Shown here piece after piece: positions 1 through 5,010 of a stretch of 5,473 nucleotides of DNA. The position numbers and the translations under genes were made by a program. The notes beneath the pieces are model-generated. The model saw only the letters and a program-made list of their open reading frames with translations. It was not told where the DNA came from and searched no databases. Positions within the stretch are counted from its first letter, which is position 1; every line of letters begins with the position of its first letter. This DNA comes from an uncultured Collinsella sp. Its GTDB lineage: Bacteria > Actinomycetota > Coriobacteriia > Coriobacteriales > Coriobacteriaceae. Location of the stretch: the NCBI GenBank assembly GCA_900550825.1, contig URTZ01000140.1:1-5473 (forward strand). The letters are read 5' to 3'.

Positions 1-615
1 GTGGGCGCACACGCGTAGCACGGAGCCCACGACACCCTCGCCGGTAACGGGGGAGTCTAGGGCAATATGTAGATCGAGCGTCGACTGGGGACGGGCGACG
101 ACGTCGATGGCGGCGATGGCCGCGGCGGCATCGACAGCGCTCACGCGCACGGTAACCGTGGCGTGCTTGTATGCGGGCACATCGATGACGACGCGCTTGG
201 TGGCGTGGTCGGCCAGGTAGGTGTAGGCAGCCTCGCCCATGCCAGTCTCGAAGGCCTCGGCAGGGGAGAGCTCCTCCTCGAGCTTGATGGCGCCGGCCTG
301 GTAGACGGAGGTCGCAGGCACGTCGAGCTCGGTCTCGGGCGTGATACGGGCGCGGTCGGCGGCATCGCCGGGGGCGGAGGCGCGGCGCTCGGGGAAGCGC
401 TCGGCCATGGCGTCCATGGCGGCTTCGAACGCGTCTGCCACGCCAGTAAACTGCTCGTCCAAGCCCTCGACCTCAACGGCCTCGGTGGGAGCGGCGGCAA
501 GCTCGTCAGAGAGCTCGAGCTTGGTCTGATTCATCTTCAGCCAGCCCCAAGTGGCAGCCGGCATCGCATTGACCTGCTCAAGGGTGGTAGCAGCGGTGTT
601 CGTGGTCTGTTTCAT
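1..615 (-). CDS. sufD: SufD, Fe-S cluster assembly scaffold subunit (3' end lies beyond the left edge)
   Basis: SufD is the SufB paralogue that pairs with SufB and two SufC subunits in the cytosolic SufBC2D complex, where Fe-S clusters are built. The first 205 residues are visible, with no stop before the edge. The start ATG (615-613) overlaps the sufB stop as TAATG. AAGGAG (minus strand of 626-631) lies 10 nt upstream, so translation is probably coupled to sufB. Residues 15-28 carry the TWGWLKMNQTKLEL stretch, resembling the usual SufD N-terminal motif (aromatic/Trp followed by Lys-x-Asn). A charged helical region follows. From about residue 143 (RVVIDVPAY) short alternating hydrophobic strands look like the start of the beta-helix core. 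The sequence is Ala-rich and diverges from well-known SufD proteins, so the identification leans partly on its position directly after sufCB. The functional C-terminal half cannot be assessed. Confidence 0.88.
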   Translation of the reverse strand, partial: MKQTTNTAATTLEQVNAMPAATWGWLKMNQTKLELSDELAAAPTEAVEVEGLDEQFTGVADAFEAAMDAMAERFPERRASAPGDAADRARITPETELDVPATSVYQAGAIKLEEELSPAEAFETGMGEAAYTYLADHATKRVVIDVPAYKHATVTVRVSAVDAAAAIAAIDVVARPQSTLDLHIALDSPVTGEGVVGSVLRVCAH

Positions 616-2027
616 TATCCGATCGCTCCTTCCATCTCGAGCTTGATCAGGTTGTTCATCTCGACGGCGTACTCCAGCGGCAGCTCCTTGGAGATCGGGT
701 TGGCAAAGCCGTTGACGATCATGGTACGGGCCTCTTCCTCCGAGATACCGCGGCTCATCAGGTAGAACACCTTATCGTCGCCGATGCGGCCGATGGTGGC
801 CTCGTGGCCGATGTCGACGTTCTTGGCGCGGATGTCCATGGCCGGAATAGTGTCGGAGCGGCTTTGGTCGTCGAGCATCAGCGACTGGCAGCTCACGGTT
901 GCCTTGGAGCCCTCGGCCTTAGGCGTGGCCACGATGGAGCTGCGGAAGGTCTGGATGCCGCCGCTCTTGGAGATGCCCTTGGTCTCGACGGTTGCCGAGG
1001 TATCGGGTGCGTTGAGCACGACCTTGCAGCCGGTATCGAGGTTCTGACCGGCGCCGGCAAAGGTGATGCCGGTAAAGCTCGACCGGGCGCGGCGGCCGTT
1101 GAGCACGCTCATGGGGTAGAGGTAGCCCACGTGGCTGCCGAAGGAGCCGCTGATCCACTCGATGTCGCCGTCCTCGTCCACGCGTGCACGCTTGGTGTTG
1201 AGGTTGTACATGTTCTTGGACCAGTTCTCGATGGTCGAGTAGCGCAGGTGTGCGCGTTTGCCCACAAAAAGCTCCACAGCGCCGGCGTGGAGGTTGGCCA
1301 CGTTGTACTTGGGCGCGGAGCAACCCTCGATAAAGTGCAGGTCGGCATCGTCCTCGACGATGATGAGCGTGTGCTCAAACTGGCCGGCGCCCTTGGCGTT
1401 AAGACGGAAGTAGCTCTGCAGCGGGAAGTCGAGCTTGGTGCCCTTGGGCACGTAGACAAACGAGCCGCCCGACCATACGGCGCCGTGCAGGGCCGCAAAC
1501 TTGTGGTCGGTGGGCGGGATGAGCGTCATAAACTTCTCGTGGATGAGCGGTTCCCACTGCGGGTCGTGCAGGGCCTCCTCGATGCCGGAGTAGACGATGC
1601 CCATCTTGGACGCGGTGTCCTGCATGTTGTGGTAGACCAGCTCGGAGTCGTACTGCGCGCCGACGCCTGCCAGGTAGCTGCGCTCGGCCTCGGGGATGCC
1701 CAGGCGCTCAAAGGTGTTCTTGATGTCGTCGGGCACCGACTCCCAGTCGTGTTTTTGGTCGGTGTTGGGCTTGACGTAGGTGACGATGTTGTCCATGTCC
1801 AAGCCCTCGATGGAGGGGCCCCACGTCGGATCCGGGAAGCGGTTGAAAATCTCGAGGGACTTGAGGCGCAGGTCGAGCATCCACTGTGGCTCGTCCTTCT
1901 TGGCGCTGATCTCGCGCACGATGTCGGGCGTGATGCCGGCGTCGAGGCGCTCGAATCCCTCCTCGCCATAGGTGAAGTCGTAGAGGCTGCGGTCGATGTC
2001 CGCGACCTCGGTGCGGTTCTTGGTCAT
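615..2027 (-). CDS. sufB: SufB, Fe-S cluster assembly scaffold protein
   Basis: SufB is the central scaffold of SufBC2D: it accepts sulfur and hosts the nascent cluster. At 470 residues it has normal family length and looks intact. Visible family motifs are VYVPKGTKLDFPLQSYFR (191-208), the sulfur-entry motif FIEGCSAPKYN with Cys236 (matching E. coli Cys254), and VSCQSLML with Cys380. HEATIGRIG begins at His408-Glu409. The Cys380 to His408 spacing of 28 equals E. coli Cys405 to His433, so Cys380 and Glu409 match the residues held essential for cluster formation there. E. coli Cys414 is Ser389 here, as I recall for Gram-positive SufB. The end MSRGISEEEA (424-433) to IKLEMEGAIG (461-470) is strongly conserved, also Gram-positive-like. 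The ATG at 2027-2025 follows AAAGGGG (minus strand of 2035-2041), which overlaps the sufC stop. These alignments are from memory. Confidence 0.97.
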   Translation of the reverse strand: MTKNRTEVADIDRSLYDFTYGEEGFERLDAGITPDIVREISAKKDEPQWMLDLRLKSLEIFNRFPDPTWGPSIEGLDMDNIVTYVKPNTDQKHDWESVPDDIKNTFERLGIPEAERSYLAGVGAQYDSELVYHNMQDTASKMGIVYSGIEEALHDPQWEPLIHEKFMTLIPPTDHKFAALHGAVWSGGSFVYVPKGTKLDFPLQSYFRLNAKGAGQFEHTLIIVEDDADLHFIEGCSAPKYNVANLHAGAVELFVGKRAHLRYSTIENWSKNMYNLNTKRARVDEDGDIEWISGSFGSHVGYLYPMSVLNGRRARSSFTGITFAGAGQNLDTGCKVVLNAPDTSATVETKGISKSGGIQTFRSSIVATPKAEGSKATVSCQSLMLDDQSRSDTIPAMDIRAKNVDIGHEATIGRIGDDKVFYLMSRGISEEEARTMIVNGFANPISKELPLEYAVEMNNLIKLEMEGAIG

Positions 2028-2039
2028 TGCGTCGCCCCT

Positions 2040-2840
2040 TTACGCCTGCTGCTCGGCAGCGGCGGCCTCGGCCTGGGCGCGCTGCTCGGCGGCCTCGCGC
2101 TCGAAGGTCTCAAAACCATTCTTGTCGATCCAGGGGATGAGCGAGGCATCGTCCTCGCGCACGATGTGGCCCTTGACCATAACGTGGACGCGGTCGACAT
2201 CCAGGTGCTCCAAGATGCGCGTGTTGTGCGTGATGATGAGCATGGAGCCGTCGCAGCTCTTGCGGTACGCGTCCATGCCGTGGCTGACGGTGGACAGGGC
2301 GTCGACGTCCAGGCCTGAGTCGGTCTCGTCCAGGATGGCGAGTTTGGGCTGCAGCAGCAGAAGCTGGAGCATCTCGACCTTCTTCTTCTCGCCGCCCGAG
2401 AAGCCTACGCCCAACTCGCGGTTGAGGTAGGCGGTATCCATGTTGAGCTCGGCCGCGAGCTCCTTGACGCGACGGCGGAATTCCTTGCCCTTCATCTCCA
2501 GGCCGGGACGGCCGGCGATGCTGGCACGCAAAAAGCTCGACAGCGGCACGCCTGGGATCTCGACCGGGGCCTGGAAGCTCAGGAACAGGCCGGCGCGCGA
2601 GCGCTTGTCGGTGGTGAGCTCGGTGATGTCCTGGCCGTCAAAGACGATACGGCCGTCGTTGACCGTGTAGACGGGGTCGCCCATGACCAGGTGGCCGAGG
2701 GTGGACTTGCCGGCGCCATTGGGTCCCATCAGCACGTGGGTCTCGCCGGCGGCGACGTTGAGGTTGACGTTGTGGAGGATGGTCTTCTCGTCCACGGAGG
2801 CGGTAAGACCTTCGATGGAAAGCAGCGGATTTGCGCTCAT
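2040..2840 (-). CDS. sufC: SufC, ABC-type ATPase of the Suf Fe-S assembly complex
   Basis: SufC is the soluble ATPase whose dimerisation and ATP hydrolysis open the SufB-SufD interface during cluster assembly; despite its ABC fold it is not a transporter. With the start chosen here it has 266 residues, close to the family norm. Motifs are Walker A GPNGAGKST (39-47), Q-loop Gln90 in SFQAPVEIPG, SufC-style signature FSGGEKKK (147-154), Walker B LAILDETDSGLD (167-178, with Asp171 and catalytic Glu172) and switch His205 in ITHNTRIL. The C-terminus ends in an extra Ala/Gln/Glu-rich tail (about 245-266). I chose the ATG at 2840-2838 because GAGGG lies 5 nt upstream (minus strand of 2846-2850) and MSANPLLSIEGL matches usual SufC N-termini. 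An in-frame ATG at 2870-2868 adds ten residues but has no ribosome binding site. It is the first gene of the operon. Confidence 0.97.
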   Translation of the reverse strand: MSANPLLSIEGLTASVDEKTILHNVNLNVAAGETHVLMGPNGAGKSTLGHLVMGDPVYTVNDGRIVFDGQDITELTTDKRSRAGLFLSFQAPVEIPGVPLSSFLRASIAGRPGLEMKGKEFRRRVKELAAELNMDTAYLNRELGVGFSGGEKKKVEMLQLLLLQPKLAILDETDSGLDVDALSTVSHGMDAYRKSCDGSMLIITHNTRILEHLDVDRVHVMVKGHIVREDDASLIPWIDKNGFETFEREAAEQRAQAEAAAAEQQA

Positions 2841-2859
2841 GCTGTCCCTCTCTGTATAT

Positions 2860-2879
2860 GGTGTACTCATAGGTGTACT
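2860..2879. repeat. Two direct copies of GGTGTACT in the suf leader
   Basis: GGTGTACT occurs at 2860-2867 and again at 2872-2879, a period of 12 bp, in the untranslated stretch upstream of the chosen sufC start. One helical turn separates the copies, so they could form a tandem protein site. No family was recognised and chance cannot be excluded. Confidence 0.4.
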
Positions 2880-2904
2880 AAACCCTAGGAATCTTCTCGG
2901 AATA

Positions 2905-2932
2905 AAGTTACTATGGGTTCGGCGTTAGTCAA
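2905..2932 (-). promoter_or_regulatory. Candidate promoter of the sufCBD operon
   Basis: On the minus strand, TTGACT (2932-2927) resembles a -35 box, and 16 nt later TAACTT (2910-2905) is a weak -10 box. Transcription would start near 2898, giving a leader of roughly 57 nt before sufC. The -35 is a good match; the -10 keeps only the key T, A and final T. No better pair was seen between sufC and the regulator gene. The assignment is by eye only. Confidence 0.4.
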
Positions 2933-2969
2933 GGGAAAACCCGACTAATCCACTCGACTTTTCAAATTC

Positions 2970-3000
2970 TGGGACAAAATAACCTGTTGTGTTTGTCCCA
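2970..3000. promoter_or_regulatory. Inverted repeat 1, likely operator of the Rrf2 regulator
   Basis: This 31-bp site has perfect 9-bp arms, TGGGACAAA at 2970-2978 and TTTGTCCCA at 2992-3000, around a 13-bp centre. It lies between the divergent suf and rrf2 genes, about 38 bp upstream of the candidate suf -35 box. A related site sits 44 bp away. Rrf2 proteins bind as dimers to palindromes and commonly regulate their own genes. Assigning this site to the adjacent regulator is inference from position and symmetry. Confidence 0.7.
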
Positions 3001-3006
3001 TTTACT

Positions 3007-3012
3007 TAAGAT
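3007..3012 (+). promoter_or_regulatory. Candidate -10 box of rrf2 between the two operators
   Basis: TAAGAT at 3007-3012 is the best -10-like hexamer upstream of the regulator. It sits in the 13-bp gap between the inverted repeats. The region where a -35 would fall (about 2984-2990, around TGTTGT) is inside the first repeat and is a poor match. If used, transcription would start near 3019, inside the second repeat. Confidence 0.3.
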
Positions 3013-3013
3013 T

Positions 3014-3044
3014 TGGGACAAACAAACCTGGTTATGTTGTCCCA
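3014..3044. promoter_or_regulatory. Inverted repeat 2, second likely Rrf2 operator
   Basis: This 31-bp site has arms TGGGACAA (3014-3021) and TTGTCCCA (3037-3044). An inner palindrome AACC-T-GGTT (3025-3033) shares the same centre, giving 12 of 15 matched pairs. By hand alignment it agrees with the reverse complement of the first site at 27 of 31 positions, and with the forward orientation at 24 of 31. It ends 8 bp before the rrf2 ribosome binding site, so an occupied site would cover the probable transcription start or early leader of rrf2. That position favours autorepression. Confidence 0.7.
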
Positions 3045-3064
3045 GATGCGATGGGAGGGTAGGT

Positions 3065-3496
3065 ATGCTCATTTCTTCCAAGGGCCGCTATGCCCTCCGG
3101 CTGATGATCTATATCGCGGCGCTGGGCGACGCCGAGGGCAAGATTGCCCTGCGCGAGGTTGCCGACCGCGAGCATATCTCACAAAAGTATCTGGAGCAGC
3201 TGGTTCGTCCGCTTATGAAGGCGGGCCTGCTTAAGAGCGTGCGCGGCAAGGGCGGCGGCTACATGATGGCCAAGGACCCGGCCGAGGTGCGTGCCGGCGA
3301 CATCCTGCGCGCCGTCGAGGGCAGCACGGCTCCAGTGGCGTGCGATGGCATCGACAACAGCTGCACTCGCAGCGATCTTTGCTCGACCGTCAAGTTCTGG
3401 CGCGGCCTGGACGACGTGATCGAAAAGTACGTCGACGGCGTGACGTTGGCCGACTTGGCCGCCGTTCCCGAGATCAACTTTGACATTAAGCTGTAG
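3065..3496 (+). CDS. Rrf2-family transcriptional regulator, probable IscR-like Fe-S sensor
   Basis: This is a 143-residue DNA-binding protein of the Rrf2 family. The N-terminus MLISSKGRYALRLMIYIA is characteristic, followed by a winged helix-turn-helix (about 28-70) with ISQKYLEQL as recognition helix and a wing at VRGKGGGYMMAK (59-70). Cys93, Cys100 and Cys106 lie in the loop where IscR has its [2Fe-2S] ligands Cys92, Cys98 and Cys104. The first gap is one residue longer here. There is no His three residues after the last Cys (Val109), where IscR has its fourth ligand His107. The ATG at 3065 is chosen because GGGAGGG (3053-3059) precedes it by 5 nt and the conserved N-terminus begins there. 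An upstream ATG at 2987 would place coding sequence over both inverted repeats. Divergence from sufCBD implies it controls Fe-S assembly and itself. NO or redox sensing, as in NsrR-like relatives, remains possible. Confidence 0.93.
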   Translation: MLISSKGRYALRLMIYIAALGDAEGKIALREVADREHISQKYLEQLVRPLMKAGLLKSVRGKGGGYMMAKDPAEVRAGDILRAVEGSTAPVACDGIDNSCTRSDLCSTVKFWRGLDDVIEKYVDGVTLADLAAVPEINFDIKL

Positions 3497-3504
3497 GGCT
3501 GCAA

Positions 3505-3792
3505 ATGGCATCTCTCGACAAGGTGTATAAGCAAATTGAAGTTTTTGCTCGGGAATGTGACGCCGAGAAGGTTGTGCTGTTTGGTTCCCGCGCTCGAGGT
3601 GACAACTTGCCTAAGAGCGATATTGACATCGCCGTAGCAGGTTGCCGGGATTTCTGCCGGTTGTCATATTTGATCGAGGAGCGTCTTGATACTCTTTTAG
3701 ATGTAGATGTCGTCAATCTCGATGAGCCCTTATCGCAGCAATTGCTCGATGAAATTGCCAGGGATGGTGTGATTCTGTATGAAAAAATATGA
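3505..3792 (+). CDS. Minimal nucleotidyltransferase (MNT), likely MntA-type antitoxin
   Basis: This 95-residue protein is a single minimal nucleotidyltransferase domain of the DNA polymerase beta fold. The signature GSRARG is at 27-32, followed by SDIDIAV with Asp39 and Asp41 as the metal-binding pair. A third acidic residue is Asp68 (or Asp66) in LDVDVVNL. All catalytic positions appear present. In MntA/HepT systems the MNT protein attaches AMP to a tyrosine of its HEPN partner and so neutralises it. The adjacent gene encodes exactly such a partner, whose start overlaps this gene by 14 nt. The ATG at 3505 lies 8 nt after the rrf2 stop. The only ribosome binding signal is a weak AGGG (3495-3498), and no separate promoter is visible, so read-through or translational coupling from rrf2 is likely. 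The older HI0073 name covers the same domain without proof of antitoxin activity. Confidence 0.9.
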   Translation: MASLDKVYKQIEVFARECDAEKVVLFGSRARGDNLPKSDIDIAVAGCRDFCRLSYLIEERLDTLLDVDVVNLDEPLSQQLLDEIARDGVILYEKI

Positions 3793-4198
3793 GAACTTTG
3801 CCAGCGCCTTGGCGAATCTTGAGGATGCGCCCAATCAGGATCTCAACAATGATTTTGTTCAGAGTGGATTGATTAATAAGTTCAATCTTCAATTTGAACT
3901 GAGCTGGAAGCTCCTTAAGCGTCTGCTCGAGTATGAGGGCGCCACGCTTGCCGCGTCGGGGTCTCCTCGTGCCATCTTGAAGGAGTCCTACCGATTCTAC
4001 GACTTTATTGATGAGGCAGCCTGGCTGGATATGCTCAGAGACCGCAATACGAACGTCCATATCTACGACAACAAGCTCGCTCAAGATTTGATTCAGCGCA
4101 TCTTGAACGTCTATATTCCCGCTTTCTGTCAGTTGAGGGACGGGCTGATGGAGCGATACGGCGAGCTTCTGATGGCACCCGACGACCAGTTTGTTTAA
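3779..4198 (+). CDS. HI0074-family HEPN protein (NTase substrate-binding type), likely HepT-like toxin
   Basis: This 139-residue, mostly helical protein matches the nucleotidyltransferase substrate-binding (HI0074) branch of HEPN proteins. Family features are the FNLQFELSWKLLKRLLEYEG helix (35-54), SPRAILKESYRF (62-73), and WLDMLRDRNTNVHIYD (82-97). Within the last stretch, Arg89-Asn90 through His94 and Tyr96 form the R-x4-H-x-Y motif, which in HepT toxins is the RNase site and carries the tyrosine that gets AMPylated. Length is normal and the gene looks intact. The ATG at 3779 overlaps the MNT gene by 14 nt, with AGGGATGG (3760-3767) upstream. The segment 3841-3900 counts only 17 G/C in 60, far below the suf genes, suggesting horizontal acquisition. 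RNase activity is inferred from the motif; for the HI0074 branch a non-toxic substrate-binding role is the alternative. Confidence 0.9.
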   Translation: MKKYENFASALANLEDAPNQDLNNDFVQSGLINKFNLQFELSWKLLKRLLEYEGATLAASGSPRAILKESYRFYDFIDEAAWLDMLRDRNTNVHIYDNKLAQDLIQRILNVYIPAFCQLRDGLMERYGELLMAPDDQFV

Positions 4199-4215
4199 TT
4201 CCTTAAGATTTCGCG

Positions 4216-4256
4216 GAGGGTTGTTGCCGTTTACCGAGGGGTTGTTGTGTAACAAC
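4216..4256. repeat. GTTGTT direct repeats and small hairpin between the HEPN and secreted-protein genes
   Basis: GAGGGTTGTTG (4216-4226) and GAGGGGTTGTTG (4236-4247) form an imperfect direct repeat with a 20-bp period. The second copy runs into a hairpin, GTTGTT (4241-4246), loop GTGT, AACAAC (4251-4256). The stem is short and AT-rich with no T-run after it, so it is not a convincing terminator. It could be a regulator site upstream of the secreted-protein gene. The rest of the 4199-4326 gap shows no gene. Confidence 0.4.
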
Positions 4257-4273
4257 GGGCGAGCTGCAATACT
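4245..4273 (+). promoter_or_regulatory. Weak candidate promoter of the secreted-protein gene
   Basis: AATACT (4268-4273) is preceded by TG one base upstream (4265-4266), an extended -10 arrangement. TTGTGT (4245-4250) lies 17 bp before it as a poor -35. The -35 overlaps the AACAAC/GTTGTT hairpin. A leader of about 45 nt would precede the start codon. This is the best pair seen in the gap but the match is modest. Confidence 0.25.
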
Positions 4274-4326
4274 TACTTTTATCTTTGCAAACTGAACTTT
4301 AACTACACCAATGCAGGGAGGATCTT

Positions 4327-5010
4327 ATGCAGCCCAAGCATTCTGCTATTGTCGCGGGCCTGACGCTGGCGCTTTCGTTTGGCGCCGTTTCCGCGCCGGC
4401 ACCCGCCGCTGCTGAGGAGCCCACGCCGGGCGTTGCCTCGGATGCCACCGATATCGATAAGGGTCTTTACACCCAACAGTCCTTCTCGGGCGTGCTGAGG
4501 TCGGTCCAGGGCGTTTCGTTTGTCAACGTGACTCCCGAGATGAAGTACTTCACCAAATATGAGAGCCATGGCAACTATAACCAGGGCTTTTCGTATGGTG
4601 ACGGCTACAACGCGCTGGGCTATTACCAGTTCGACCGTCGTTGGTCGCTCATTCCGTTTATGAAGCAGGTTTACAACTACGATTCTGCCAAGTACGGCAT
4701 GCTCAAGGATGCGATTGATCGCGGCAGCGAGATTTCCAACGCGAGCAATGCCATGTACGAGAACGGCCAGCTTACCGAGCTGGGCCGTATTGCACAGGAG
4801 GCCTTCCAGGGTGCTTATAACACCGATCCTGCTGAGTTTTCGGCTCTGCAGGATGCGTATGCGTACAACTCGTACTATGCGGTGACCGAGGCGTGGCTCA
4901 AGAGCGGCCTGGGTATTGATATTTCGGGCCGCGCCGATTGCGTCAAGGGCATGGTGTGGAGCATTACCAACATGTGCGGCACTGGTGGCTGCAGGGACTT
5001 TTTCCGCTGA
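4327..5010 (+). CDS. Secreted lysozyme-like protein, interrupted by in-frame TGA
   Basis: The 227-residue product starts with a Sec signal peptide: MQPKH, a hydrophobic stretch (about 8-23), then APAPAAA with likely cleavage near Ala29-Glu30. The mature part resembles secreted Coriobacteria proteins that I recall but cannot name. The segment from Glu79 in KYESHGNYNQG through GYNALGYYQFD (93-103) resembles the E-S-x-G-N ... G-x-x-Q-F pattern of lysozyme/transglycosylase folds, making Glu79 a candidate catalytic acid and the cell wall a candidate substrate. A long helical region with many Tyr follows. Cys205, Cys217 and Cys222 could form disulfides. AGGGAGGA (4315-4322) precedes the ATG at 4327 by 4 nt and decides the start. 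The TGA at 5008-5010 ends the frame inside what looks like the domain, since the same frame continues with domain-like sequence. Muramidase activity is inference only. Confidence 0.8.
   Translation: MQPKHSAIVAGLTLALSFGAVSAPAPAAAEEPTPGVASDATDIDKGLYTQQSFSGVLRSVQGVSFVNVTPEMKYFTKYESHGNYNQGFSYGDGYNALGYYQFDRRWSLIPFMKQVYNYDSAKYGMLKDAIDRGSEISNASNAMYENGQLTELGRIAQEAFQGAYNTDPAEFSALQDAYAYNSYYAVTEAWLKSGLGIDISGRADCVKGMVWSITNMCGTGGCRDFFR

Noticed and set aside
163..765. 200-codon open frame on the plus strand over sufD and sufB
   Set aside because: Antisense shadow of sufD; its Gly/Leu/Val-rich composition matches no family, and the minus strand reads as SufD.
804..2318. 504-codon open frame on the plus strand
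   Set aside because: It lies antisense to sufB and part of sufC. It is a by-product of high-GC codon use, with no ribosome binding site considered and no recognisable domain (Val/Gly/Ala/Leu-rich shadow composition).
2841..2870. Upstream ATG giving a 276-residue SufC
   Set aside because: No ribosome binding site precedes it, while the ATG at 2840 has GAGGG at good spacing.
2987..3064. Upstream in-frame ATG giving a 169-residue Rrf2 protein
   Set aside because: The extension overlaps both inverted repeats, lacks a ribosome binding site, and precedes the conserved Rrf2 N-terminus.
4202..4211. CTTAAGATTT, also found at 3005-3014 over the rrf2 -10 candidate
   Set aside because: A 10-bp match in two AT-rich gaps without a supporting -35 box near the second copy; probably chance.
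3713..4255. 180-codon open frame on the minus strand
   Set aside because: Antisense to the HEPN and MNT genes, whose motifs are clear on the plus strand.
4241..4256. Intrinsic terminator after the HEPN gene
   Set aside because: The 6-bp stem is A/T-rich and is followed by GGGCGAG rather than a T-run.
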